From contig JBIIEL010000014.1 of assembly GCA_044237845.1 (NCBI GenBank), forward strand, positions 1-54,584: a stretch of 54,584 nucleotides of DNA. Reading direction: 5' to 3'. Origin of the DNA: QFOX01 sp044237845. Its GTDB lineage: Bacteria > Pseudomonadota > Alphaproteobacteria > Rickettsiales > UBA3002. Positions within the stretch are counted from its first letter, which is position 1. Every line of letters starts with the position of its first letter. The position numbers and the translations under genes are program-made. The notes beneath the pieces were generated by a model. It worked only from the letters and a program-made list of their open reading frames with translations, ran no database searches and was not told where the DNA came from. Below, piece by piece: positions 26,474 through 35,053 of the stretch.

Positions 26474-27435
26474 TGAAACGCGTCGCTTACCATCCTTCAT
26501 CGCCCGTAGTCGCAAAGCAACTTTTTCTGCGCGTCGTTATCTGTATGTTCTTATTGATAACGGGTGACGGGCGAGAAGCGCTTGCCCAACCCATCACTTC
26601 CGACAGTCGCATCAAAACTTTTGTCTACAATCCCAACGAAGTGTTCGGCGTCACGACCCATTACGGCTATCAGAGCAATATCGAGTTTGGGCCAAAAGAA
26701 GTCATCGACACGATTTCCGTGGGTGACCGCGTGGCATGGCAAATCACGCCTGCAGGTGGTCGCCTCTTCATCCGCGCGATGGAAGAAAACGCCCGTACCA
26801 ATATGACTGTCGTGACCAATTTCCGCGCCTATCAGTTCGATCTGCGCTCTTCGACGGCAGATGCAGTGTTTGGCAGCGCCGAACTCACCTATGTCGTGCG
26901 CTTCTTCTACCCGCCACAAACGATGACCGATGCTGCCTCGACCGCATTACCGAACCCAACGCCGATGGCCTTTACTCCACCCGTGGTAACGCCTCCTGCG
27001 CTGCCGACCCCCGTCACCACCTCCGTCGTGAATACACCAACCTATACCGGCCCTGTCGCGACAGTGGCCCCGGTTGCCCCCGTGATTCCGGCGGCCCCAG
27101 TCATTGCGCCTCAGACATTTTCTGCGCCACCACCGCCCATTGCCGCGCCGGCGGTGCGCAATGCAGTCAATTACCGCTACACCTTCAGCGGCCCCAACGA
27201 CATTGCTCCCACCAAGATTTATGACGATGGAAAAACGACATACTTCAAGCTTCCTGCCAATCAGAACCCGCGCGTGGCAATCGTCACCGCCCGTGGCGAA
27301 ACTATCGCTGTGCCGCAGCGACGCACCGCAGATGGACTGCTGGCGGTCGATGCTATTGGTCCCCGTTTCCGCCTGAATCACTCCAGCGGCCGCGAGGTGA
27401 TTGTTTATAACGAAGCTGGTGGCGAGGTGTACTAA
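26473..27435 (+). CDS. virB9: Type IV secretion protein VirB9
   Basis: A 320-residue periplasmic/outer-membrane core protein. Signal peptide near residues 17-38 (LFLRVVICMFLLITGDG, ending AQP); N-terminal domain with RIKTFVYNPNEVFGVTTHYG and SVGDRVAWQITPAGGRLFI; a long Pro/Val/Ala linker (about residues 155-225); and the C-terminal beta-sandwich (NYRYTFSG, PTKIYDDGKTTYFKLP, RFRLNHSSG). It forms the outer-membrane layer together with VirB10 and a VirB7-type lipoprotein. The linker is unusually long and proline-rich. Coupled by one-base overlaps to virB8 and virB10. Confidence 0.92.
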   Translation: MKRVAYHPSSPVVAKQLFLRVVICMFLLITGDGREALAQPITSDSRIKTFVYNPNEVFGVTTHYGYQSNIEFGPKEVIDTISVGDRVAWQITPAGGRLFIRAMEENARTNMTVVTNFRAYQFDLRSSTADAVFGSAELTYVVRFFYPPQTMTDAASTALPNPTPMAFTPPVVTPPALPTPVTTSVVNTPTYTGPVATVAPVAPVIPAAPVIAPQTFSAPPPPIAAPAVRNAVNYRYTFSGPNDIAPTKIYDDGKTTYFKLPANQNPRVAIVTARGETIAVPQRRTADGLLAVDAIGPRFRLNHSSGREVIVYNEAGGEVY

Positions 27436-28625
27436 TGGCCGATGTTCCACCTCCACCCGAGAATCCCTTCCTGAATGAAACGCCGGATCCGTATGATAAC
27501 GGTTCAGGCGCGGAAACGTTAGATCAGGGTCGTCCGAACGTTGCGGCACGACCGGGGCGCGTGCTTGCCGTACTTAGCATTGTTGTGCTGATTCTGTTGG
27601 TACTGCTCTATAATATTTTCTCTGGTGATAAAAAAGAAGCCGCCCCGCTTCCGGAAAAAACGCGTGTTGCACCTCCTGAACCTCCGCCGCTTCCGGAAAA
27701 CCCGATTTTGACTCCACCACCGCCGATTGCGCCACCGGTGATCCCGCCACCCACCGAGATCCAAATTATCAAGCCTGAGGATGACTCCGCCGCAAAAAAA
27801 CAAGCACTGGAGCGGCTGCATTCCAAGATGCTGATTGCCGAAGGCAGCCCGCTTTCCAGCGTGCTACCCGAAGAAGAGGAAGCGCCACCTCCCCCAGGAG
27901 GCGACCCCAACACGGCGTTTGAAGCGAAGGTGGTGCGCGCCACTACCAAGTCCGAGCAGGTCGAAGCCACCAGCATTGCCGACCTTTACCGCACAATCGC
28001 CCAAGGCCGCGTGATTCAGGCGACGATGGAATCGGCGCTCAACACCGATCTTCCGGCACCCATCCGTGCCATTGTGTCGCGTGATACCTATGGTGAAGCC
28101 GGACACGAGCCGCTGATCCCCAAAGGTTCGCGCCTCATCGGCACCTATAACACCGACCTGACGGGTGGGCAGTCGCGCGTGTTTGTGGTGTGGACGCGTG
28201 TCATCCGCCCCGATGGTGTGGATGTGCAACTCGGCTCACCGCTTGTAGACGTGATCGGTCAAGCGGGCATTGGCGGTCAGGTCGACAGCAAATTCCAGGA
28301 GACCTTCGCACGCTCACTGCTTTCCAGCGTACTCAGCATCGCGATGGCAATTGGCTCGGATAAAATCAACCGCGAAACGGGTGGCTCGGCGGATACGACG
28401 ACAACGACCGACGCGGGCAGCACACAAACCACGGGCAGCGCGGCGTCACTGGCCACGGTGGATGCGCTTAACCGCCTTGGCTCCACGTCGGATGATTTCA
28501 TCCAGCGCCTGATCGATCCGCGGCCGACGATCCTCATCGACCAAGGCACGCCGGTGAATGTCTTCGTTAACCGCGACCTGATTTTCCCATCACGCTACGG
28601 CCATAGCACCAAGGTGGTGGAGTAG
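27435..28625 (+). CDS. virB10: Type IV secretion protein VirB10
   Basis: A 396-residue protein spanning both membranes. A cytoplasmic N-terminus is followed by one membrane segment (residues about 39-57, RVLAVLSIVVLILLVLLYN), a proline-rich periplasmic stretch (about 65-115), and the conserved C-terminal barrel: GSRLIGTYNT, RVFVVWTRVIRPDGVDV, GGQVDSKFQETFARSLLSS and ILIDQGTPVNVFVNRDL. It senses ATP hydrolysis at the inner membrane and gates the outer-membrane pore. It starts one base into the virB9 stop and ends 2 bases before virB11. Confidence 0.94.
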   Translation: MADVPPPPENPFLNETPDPYDNGSGAETLDQGRPNVAARPGRVLAVLSIVVLILLVLLYNIFSGDKKEAAPLPEKTRVAPPEPPPLPENPILTPPPPIAPPVIPPPTEIQIIKPEDDSAAKKQALERLHSKMLIAEGSPLSSVLPEEEEAPPPPGGDPNTAFEAKVVRATTKSEQVEATSIADLYRTIAQGRVIQATMESALNTDLPAPIRAIVSRDTYGEAGHEPLIPKGSRLIGTYNTDLTGGQSRVFVVWTRVIRPDGVDVQLGSPLVDVIGQAGIGGQVDSKFQETFARSLLSSVLSIAMAIGSDKINRETGGSADTTTTTDAGSTQTTGSAASLATVDALNRLGSTSDDFIQRLIDPRPTILIDQGTPVNVFVNRDLIFPSRYGHSTKVVE

Positions 28626-28627
28626 CC

Positions 28628-29611
28628 ATGAGCCTCACCGCACTCGACACTTTCCTCGAACCATTCGCCGCGCTTTTTGCGGAGGAAGGGATTCAGGAGA
28701 TTTCCATCAACCGCCCCGGCGAGGCGTGGGTCGAGAAGTTCGGCGACATGCGTCATGAGTCGATGCCGCTGCTCACGCGCGATCATCTTTATCAGCTCGC
28801 ACATCTTGTGGCGCAGTCCACCAGCCAGATGATCTCGGAAGAAAAACCCCTGCTTTCAGCCACACTCCCTGCGGGTTACCGGATTCAGGTCGTCTTCCCA
28901 CCAGCCTGTGCGGATAACGGCATCGCCATGTCGATCCGCAAGCAATCCGGCCATAATTTCGACCTGCTCGATTACGAGCGCATGGGCGCGTTTGCGGAAA
29001 CCAAAACCGGCCTCAACGTGCATGACCCGCGCGACGATATCCTTGCCGATCTCTACGCGCGCGGCGACGCCAAGGCCTTCATCGCGCAGGCGGTGAAGTT
29101 CAAGAAAAACATCATTGTCAGCGGCGGCACATCGACTGGTAAAACCACTTTCATGAACGCCGCGCTCAAAGAAATCCCGAGCGACGAGCGCATCATCACC
29201 GTGGAGGATGCGCGCGAGGTCAATATCGAGCATATCCCCAACCGCGTGCATTTGTTGTCGAGTAAGGGCGGCCAGGGTCGCGCGAAGGTCGATACACAAA
29301 TGCTGATAGAGGCCTGCCTGCGCCTTCGGCCAGATCGCATCATCGTCGGCGAGTTGCGCGGTGCGGAAGCCTTCTCCTACCTGCGCGCGGTCAACACCGG
29401 TCACCCCGGCTCCATCGCTTCGCTGCACGCGGACACGCCTGCGCTCGCTATCGAGCAGCTGATTCTCATGATCATGCAGGCCGATCTCGGCATCACGCGC
29501 GAACAAATCAAGGAATATGTCGAGGGCGTGATTCAGGTCATCATCCAGCTCAAACGCGGCGAAAAAGGCCGTCGTTTCGTGAGCGAGGTGTATTTCAAGC
29601 CGGGGCTGTAG
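28628..29611 (+). CDS. virB11: Type IV secretion ATPase VirB11
   Basis: A 327-residue hexameric secretion ATPase. The Walker A GGTSTGKTTF is at residues 166-175, the Asp box is ITVEDAREVNIEH, Walker B is RPDRIIVGELRG, and the His box is GHPGSIASLHAD. It powers substrate transfer and works with VirD4 and VirB4. GGAG precedes the ATG. The next 180 bases hold a dispersed repeat and a GC-rich hairpin, and may separate virB11 transcriptionally from the downstream lipoprotein gene. Confidence 0.94.
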   Translation: MSLTALDTFLEPFAALFAEEGIQEISINRPGEAWVEKFGDMRHESMPLLTRDHLYQLAHLVAQSTSQMISEEKPLLSATLPAGYRIQVVFPPACADNGIAMSIRKQSGHNFDLLDYERMGAFAETKTGLNVHDPRDDILADLYARGDAKAFIAQAVKFKKNIIVSGGTSTGKTTFMNAALKEIPSDERIITVEDAREVNIEHIPNRVHLLSSKGGQGRAKVDTQMLIEACLRLRPDRIIVGELRGAEAFSYLRAVNTGHPGSIASLHADTPALAIEQLILMIMQADLGITREQIKEYVEGVIQVIIQLKRGEKGRRFVSEVYFKPGL

Positions 29612-29616
29612 TTGTT

Positions 29617-29686
29617 GCCTGATGGGGGGCATCGCCCCCAAACCCCCTCTCGCCAAGCGGCTCGCGCCATAAAGCGCTACGCACGA
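29617..29686. repeat. Dispersed repeat, copy A
   Basis: A 70-base unit with a GGGGGCATCGCCCCC hairpin followed by a 33-base block beginning CAAGCGGCTCGCGCC and ending CTACGCACGA. The reverse complement of that block occurs without change at 49330-49362, and the GATGCCCC/CATCAGGC end is also shared. Both copies lie between genes. It resembles a REP/MITE-type element. Confidence 0.8.
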
Positions 29687-29703
29687 TAATCACAAGCGCC
29701 GTT

Positions 29704-29729
29704 ACCCCGGTTGCATAGCACGCCGGGGT
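29704..29729. other. GC-rich hairpin after virB11
   Basis: ACCCCGG and CCGGGGT form a perfect 7-base stem around a 12-base loop, followed by CCATCTATTCTTT. It could be a weak terminator on the plus strand between virB11 and the lipoprotein gene, but the T-tract is interrupted. Confidence 0.35.
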
Positions 29730-29793
29730 CCATCTATTCTTTACCTCTCCCCACATATCCGCTAAATTCCTCCCATCAATCACGGAGGTTCCC

Positions 29794-30165
29794 ATGAACG
29801 CACTGCGCATCCTCGCCATTATCCCCTTCCTCGCCGTCACGGCCTGTAGCTATGCGCCCGTGGTAGATAAGGACGGAGTGAACGAAGCCAAATACGAAAA
29901 AGACCTCGCCGCCTGTCAGTCCATCGCCGATAAGGCCGACACTACCTCCGGCGCGGCGGGTCAGGCGGCTACCAACACCTTGGTTGGCACCGCGATCGGC
30001 GCACTCGCCGGCGCCATTACGGGCAACACCCGCGTTGGCGCGATCGGGGGTGCTGCGGGTGGCGTGACCACCGGCATCACCCAAGGCTACCAGCAATCCG
30101 CACAGATGAGCGCGGAGATTGTGAAAAAATGCCTCACCAAGCGTGGCTATAGCGTGCTGAATTAG
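29794..30165 (+). CDS. Glycine-zipper lipoprotein within the T4SS cluster
   Basis: A 123-residue lipoprotein: signal peptide ILAIIPFLAVTAC with lipobox Cys at about residue 18, an Asp/Lys/Glu-rich stretch (DKDGVNEAKYEKDLAAC), then a glycine zipper (residues about 64-95, GTAIGALAGAITGN and GAIGGAAGGVTTGI) able to insert in or lie on a membrane, and a short basic C-terminus. Four cysteines including the lipid-modified one are absent from most glycine-zipper proteins; here C18, C39 and C113 are visible. Its position between virB11 and virD4 raises the idea of a VirB7-like or pore-accessory role, but stress lipoproteins of similar form are common and the sequence does not decide. CGGAGG precedes the ATG. 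Confidence 0.75.
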   Translation: MNALRILAIIPFLAVTACSYAPVVDKDGVNEAKYEKDLAACQSIADKADTTSGAAGQAATNTLVGTAIGALAGAITGNTRVGAIGGAAGGVTTGITQGYQQSAQMSAEIVKKCLTKRGYSVLN

Positions 30166-30218
30166 TGTTGCCGCACTATTCACTATTCACCACTCACCAT
30201 TCACGCTAAACTGCCGCC

Positions 30219-32057
30219 ATGCCCGAGTACATGAAAGGTATTATCAATAAGCTGGTCCTCACGCTGATCATCGGCGTGACGCTGCTTGTGCCGCTCTATG
30301 CCGGCATCACCACCGGCTTCATGCTAGGGCATCGGTTCCTCTCGACTATCCAACGCCAGCAGCCTGCATCGATCATCACCTACGTCATGTCGGCCACCAA
30401 CCCGAAAGGGATCGTGGAGGGCTGGAATGCCATTCACAAACAGGCCACGCTTTACAAACAATACCCGCAATACCGGCAATATTATTTCAACGCCGCGTTC
30501 GACGCCAAATTCTACGGCCCCCCCATCGCTGGCCTCGTCTTCGGCCTATTCACCCTGTTCATGATGCGCGCGCCGCTGATGGATTTCCGCCCCTTCCGCA
30601 AGAAGGAAAAAATCCATGGCGACGCCAAATGGTCGAGCGAGGCGGATATCCGCCGCGCCAAGCTGCGCTGTAAAAAAGGCCTCATCATGGGGCGCACGGG
30701 TGCAGCGAACTACCTGATTGCGGACGATTTCCAGCACGTGCTGCTCTTCGCGCCAACCGGTTCGGGTAAAGGGGTCGGCTTCGTGATCCCCAACCTGCTG
30801 TTCTGGGAAGAATCCATCGTCTGTCACGATATCAAGGGCGAGAACTACGAACTGACGTCCGGCTTCCGCAGCAAAAAACTGGGGCAGATTTGTTACTACT
30901 GGAACCCGGCCGACCCGAACGGGATCTCGCATTGCTACAACCCGCTCGACTGGATTTCCGACAAGCCCGGCCAGATGGTGGATGACGTGCAGAAAATCTG
31001 CAACCTCGTGTTGCCGGAGCAGGAATTCTGGCAGAACGAGGCGCGCTCGCTCATGCTGGGCATCATTCTCTATCTCTGCGCGGTGCCGGAGAAAGTCACC
31101 AGTTTCGGCGAAGTCGTGCGCACCATGCGTTCGGACGATGTGGTCTATAACCTCGCCGTGGTGCTCGACACAATCGGCGGCAAAATCCATCCCGTGGCCT
31201 ACATGAATATCGCGGCCTTCCTGCAGAAGGCGGATAAGGAACGCTCCGGCGTGGTCTCCACCCTCAACTCCGGCCTCGAACTCTGGGCGAACCCACTCAT
31301 CGACACCACCACCGCGTCATCCGACTTCGACATGCAGACGCTGAAAAAGAAAAAACAGACCGTCTATTGCGGTGTAACGCCGGACAACTTACAACGCCTC
31401 GAACCGCTGCTGAAAGTGTTCTACCAGCAGGCAACCGACTTCATGACTCGCAACATGCCCAAGGCCGATGAGCCGCACGGCGTGATGTTCATGCTCGATG
31501 AGTTCCCGTCGCTCGGCGAAATGCCGCAGTTCCAGATCGGTATCGCCTATTTCCGCGGATACCGCGTAAAACTCTTCCTCATCGTACAGGATACGCAGCA
31601 GCTCAAAGGCATTTACGAAGAAGCGGGCATGAACTCATTCCTCTCGAACTCCTACTACCGCATCACCTTCTCGGCGAACAACATTGAAACCGCCAACATG
31701 ATCTCGCAGCTCGTGGGCAACAAAACCGCGACGCAGGAATCGCTCAACAAGCCACGCTTTGTGGATTTCAACCCGGCCAGCCGCACCATGCAGGTATCGG
31801 AAACGCAGCGTGCGCTGCTGCTGCCGCAGGAAGTCATTCAGCTGCCGCGCGACGAGCAGATTATCCTCGTCGAATCCTTCTCGCCGATTAAGTGCAAAAA
31901 GATTTTCTACTTCAAAGATCCGTTCTTCAAAAAGCGCCTGCTGCCGCCGATCACCGTGCCAACGCAGGAGCCATACGACCCACGGAAGAAGAAGAAAGTC
32001 GCGGCCGCGCCGCCACCTCCGCCACCACCGGCGGATAAGAAAGACGTTCCGGCTTAA
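30219..32057 (+). CDS. virD4: Type IV coupling protein VirD4
   Basis: A 612-residue coupling ATPase that selects substrates and delivers them to the T4SS channel. Two membrane segments at the N-terminus (residues about 10-35 and 104-122), then the nucleotide-binding domain: Walker A APTGSGKGVGFVIPN, CHDIKGENYELT, and Walker B MFMLDEFPSLGEM, with a RecA-like QDTQQLKGIY region. The C-terminus is a Lys/Pro-rich tail (PRKKKKVAAAPPPPPPP). The stop codon TAA overlaps the uvrB stop from the other strand by 4 bases. Together with virB8-virB11 it matches the rvh-type arrangement. Confidence 0.94.
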   Translation: MPEYMKGIINKLVLTLIIGVTLLVPLYAGITTGFMLGHRFLSTIQRQQPASIITYVMSATNPKGIVEGWNAIHKQATLYKQYPQYRQYYFNAAFDAKFYGPPIAGLVFGLFTLFMMRAPLMDFRPFRKKEKIHGDAKWSSEADIRRAKLRCKKGLIMGRTGAANYLIADDFQHVLLFAPTGSGKGVGFVIPNLLFWEESIVCHDIKGENYELTSGFRSKKLGQICYYWNPADPNGISHCYNPLDWISDKPGQMVDDVQKICNLVLPEQEFWQNEARSLMLGIILYLCAVPEKVTSFGEVVRTMRSDDVVYNLAVVLDTIGGKIHPVAYMNIAAFLQKADKERSGVVSTLNSGLELWANPLIDTTTASSDFDMQTLKKKKQTVYCGVTPDNLQRLEPLLKVFYQQATDFMTRNMPKADEPHGVMFMLDEFPSLGEMPQFQIGIAYFRGYRVKLFLIVQDTQQLKGIYEEAGMNSFLSNSYYRITFSANNIETANMISQLVGNKTATQESLNKPRFVDFNPASRTMQVSETQRALLLPQEVIQLPRDEQIILVESFSPIKCKKIFYFKDPFFKKRLLPPITVPTQEPYDPRKKKKVAAAPPPPPPPADKKDVPA

Positions 32058-34066
32058 CCCACCGGTAAATCCAGCAGCAGGCGCTCTGCCTTCTTGATCG
32101 CGTCGCGCAGCGCGGCGGCCTCTTCAAACTCTAGGTCAGCCGCCGCCTTCAGCATTTGCTTCTTCAGGTTCGCAATATGCGCGTCGAGCGAGTTTTCTTT
32201 CATATTGAACGTATCAAGCTCGGCCTTCTTACTCGCCGCCTCTTCTGACCCCTCCACTTTCACGTCGGATAATTTCGCAGTAGTCGAGGTCGGCGTGATG
32301 CCGTGCTTTTTATTATGTGCCTCTTGAATCGCGCGCCGCCGCGCGGTTTCCTCCAGCGCGCCTTTCAGCGAGTCGGTCATCTTGTCCGCATAGAGCACCA
32401 CGCGCGAATCCACATTGCGCGCCGCGCGTCCGATGGTCTGGATCAACGCGGTTTTGCTGCGCAGAAAGCCTTCCTTGTCGGCATCGAGAATCGCCATCAG
32501 CCCGCATTCGGGAATATCGAGCCCTTCGCGCAGCAGGTTGACGCCGATCAGCACGTCATAGGTGCCGAGGCGCAAATCGCGAATAATTTCAATCCGCTCC
32601 AGCGTGTCGATGTCCGAATGCAGGTAGCGCACTTTCACCCCCGCTTCGTCCATATATTCCGCCAGCTCCTCGGCCATGCGCTTGGTCAGCGTCGTCACCA
32701 GCGTGCGCTGGCCGCGCGCGATCGTCTTCTTCACCTCAGCAAGCAAATCATCCACCTGCGTCGCGACGGGGCGAATGAGGCATTCGGGGTCGACAAGACC
32801 CGTCGGGCGAATCACCTGCTCCACACAGGCGTTGCCTGCCCAAGAAAGTTCAAGCTCTGCGGGCGTGGCAGAGACAAAAATCGTCTGCGGGCGCATGCCG
32901 TCCCACTCCTCGAATTTGAGCGGGCGGTTATCCATGCAGGCGGGTAGCCGAAAGCCATGGTCAGATAGCACCACTTTGCGGGCGCGGTCGCCGTTATACA
33001 TGCCACGCACCTGCGGCAGCATCACATGGCTCTCATCCACAAAGAGGATTGCGTCCTGCGGCAAATATTGAAACACCGTCGGTGGTGGTTCGCCAATTTC
33101 CGACCCTGCCAAATACCGCGAATAATTCTCGATGCCGCGGCACATGCCGGTCTCGACCAGCATCTCGATATCGAACGCCGTGCGCTGGCCGAGGCGCTGC
33201 GCTTCCACCAGCATCCCCTTCTCCTCAAACCATGCCACGCGCTCTTTTAAATCGATCTTGATCTGCTTGATAGCCTGATCAACCGTCGGCTTCGGCGTGA
33301 CATAATGGCTGTTCGCATAAACGGTGATCTCCCGCAGCGAGGCGCCGCGCTCGCCGGTGAGCGGGTCGAACTCGTAGATGGCTTCGAGCTCATCGCCGAA
33401 GAAACTCATCCGCCAGGCGCGGTCATCGAGGTGCGCAGGGAAGAGATCGACCACGTCCCCACGCACGCGAAACGTGCCGCGCGTGAAGGCGATGTCGTTG
33501 CGCTTGTAATGCAGGTCGGTAAAGTCGCGCAGCAGTTTCTGTTGTGAAATCTCCTGCCCCACGCACAGCGTCTGCGTCATTGCGGAGTAGGTCTCCGGCG
33601 AGCCGATACCGTAGATGCAACTCACGCTGGCCACCACAATCACATCGCGCCGTTCGAGCAGCGCGCGCGTGGCGGCGTGGCGCATGCGGTCGATCTGCTC
33701 GTTGATGCTCGAGTCTTTCTCGATGAACGTGTCCGTCTTGGCGATATAGGCTTCGGGCTGGTAATAGTCGTAGTAGGACACAAAATATTCCACCGCGTTA
33801 TGGGGGAAGAAATGCTTCATCTCCGAATAAAGCTGCGCGGCCAGCGTTTTGTTATGCGCCAGCACCAGCGCCGGGCGCTGCGTTTTCTCGATCACGCTGG
33901 CCATGGTGTAGGTTTTGCCCGAACCCGTCACCCCAAGCAGCACCTGGTTTTTCTCGTTGGCCTTTAATCCCGCCACCAGCGCGGCAATCGCGGCAGGCTG
34001 GTCACCCGCCGGGGTGAACGCGGAAACCAGTTGGAATGGCGGAGAATCGGTACGACGCGTGCTCAT
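32054..34066 (-). CDS. uvrB: UvrABC system protein B
   Basis: A 670-residue nucleotide-excision-repair helicase, the normal size. Walker A is GVTGSGKTYTMASV, the damage-probing beta-hairpin YYDYYQPEAYIAKTDTFIEKD is intact, the DExH box is FVDESHVMLPQVRGMY, and helicase motif VI is QTIGRAARN. The C-terminal UVR motif (LEFEEAAALRDAIKKAERL) that contacts UvrC is present. ATG 34066 was chosen over the longer frame to 34105 because the family begins just before FQLVSAFTPAGDQP. It converges on virD4 with overlapping stop codons. Confidence 0.97.
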   Translation of the reverse strand: MSTRRTDSPPFQLVSAFTPAGDQPAAIAALVAGLKANEKNQVLLGVTGSGKTYTMASVIEKTQRPALVLAHNKTLAAQLYSEMKHFFPHNAVEYFVSYYDYYQPEAYIAKTDTFIEKDSSINEQIDRMRHAATRALLERRDVIVVASVSCIYGIGSPETYSAMTQTLCVGQEISQQKLLRDFTDLHYKRNDIAFTRGTFRVRGDVVDLFPAHLDDRAWRMSFFGDELEAIYEFDPLTGERGASLREITVYANSHYVTPKPTVDQAIKQIKIDLKERVAWFEEKGMLVEAQRLGQRTAFDIEMLVETGMCRGIENYSRYLAGSEIGEPPPTVFQYLPQDAILFVDESHVMLPQVRGMYNGDRARKVVLSDHGFRLPACMDNRPLKFEEWDGMRPQTIFVSATPAELELSWAGNACVEQVIRPTGLVDPECLIRPVATQVDDLLAEVKKTIARGQRTLVTTLTKRMAEELAEYMDEAGVKVRYLHSDIDTLERIEIIRDLRLGTYDVLIGVNLLREGLDIPECGLMAILDADKEGFLRSKTALIQTIGRAARNVDSRVVLYADKMTDSLKGALEETARRRAIQEAHNKKHGITPTSTTAKLSDVKVEGSEEAASKKAELDTFNMKENSLDAHIANLKKQMLKAAADLEFEEAAALRDAIKKAERLLLDLPVG

Positions 34067-34111
34067 GCCGCAGGTTATAGCGCAGCTGCCGGAGTTTGCA
34101 GCCAAAAAGCG

Positions 34112-35053
34112 CTATTTAAGTGCGCCCGACTTAGATACGCCCATAAACGCTGGGCCAAGCACGATAATGAAAAACGCGGGCATCAGCAGTAACATCAGTG
34201 GCAGGGTAATCAGCACCGGCAGTCGCGCCGCCTTCGCTTCCGCATGCGCCAACCGCTGCAACCGGAAATCTTCCGAGAGTACGCGCAACGTGTCACTCAG
34301 CGAGGTTCCGAAGCGCTCGCTTTGAATCAGCGCCACCACCAGTGAGCGGAACGCAACCATGCCTGTGCGATCCCCGAGATTGGTCAGCGCACGCACGCGA
34401 TCATTGAGTAGCGAGAGTTCAAGCCGCGTCCTGTTGAGTTCATAGGTCATTTCAGGATAAGCGCGGGAGAGCTCGTTACACACCCGCCCGAATGCGGCGT
34501 CGAGGCCAAGCCCGGACTCCACACAGATCAGCAATAAATCGAGTGTATCGGGGAAGGCGCGTTGCAGCAGTTTTGTACGGTGAGCGATTTTGTTTTCGAC
34601 GTAAAGATGCGCACCAAAAAAGGCAAGAAGTATAATAAATGCGCCAATCGCTTGCGATGTCATCGCTTCTTCGCCACTGGCGGTGATGATCATGAACGCG
34701 CCGATACCACCGAGAATAAAGGCCACCACGCGCTTATAGAAGAGATAATAGATCGGCGCGTCACTGGAGACGATACCTGCGCGCGCGAATTTCAGTTCAA
34801 GGCTGCGCAGCGCAGCATCCACATTGACACCCATCGCCCGCAATAAGCCGAGCAGGCTTTTGGCGCTGGCGGATGGCTCGTCCGAAAGGCTTGTTGGCGC
34901 GCCACCTTGGTCGTCTTCGGAGTAGACAGAACCATCTCCCGCCAGACGGGTGCGGAGCGACTTGCGACGCTGGGCATTCACGACCATTTTATCGACGGCG
35001 AGGTAGCCTACGAAAAAAATAACCGCCGCCAAGATGGGAATAATAAAATCCAT
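34112..35053 (-). CDS. tadC: Tad pilus inner-membrane protein TadC
   Basis: A 313-residue GspF/T2SF-domain membrane protein: N-terminal segment (FIIPILAAVIFFVGYLA), two middle segments (FILGGIGAFMIIT, GAFIILLAFFGAHLYV), the cytoplasmic FPDTLDLLLICVESGLGLDAAF domain, and a C-terminal segment (LPVLITLPLMLLLMPAFFIIVL). With TadB it forms the inner-membrane platform of the Flp/Tad pilus. Its ATG shares one base with the tadB stop. It is the last gene of the operon visible here. Confidence 0.93.
   Translation of the reverse strand: MDFIIPILAAVIFFVGYLAVDKMVVNAQRRKSLRTRLAGDGSVYSEDDQGGAPTSLSDEPSASAKSLLGLLRAMGVNVDAALRSLELKFARAGIVSSDAPIYYLFYKRVVAFILGGIGAFMIITASGEEAMTSQAIGAFIILLAFFGAHLYVENKIAHRTKLLQRAFPDTLDLLLICVESGLGLDAAFGRVCNELSRAYPEMTYELNRTRLELSLLNDRVRALTNLGDRTGMVAFRSLVVALIQSERFGTSLSDTLRVLSEDFRLQRLAHAEAKAARLPVLITLPLMLLLMPAFFIIVLGPAFMGVSKSGALK

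Noticed and set aside
30172..30205. Short ATTCAC-type tandem repeats between the lipoprotein gene and virD4
   Set aside because: Only four or five imperfect units in about 35 bases; probably simple-sequence drift without clear function.
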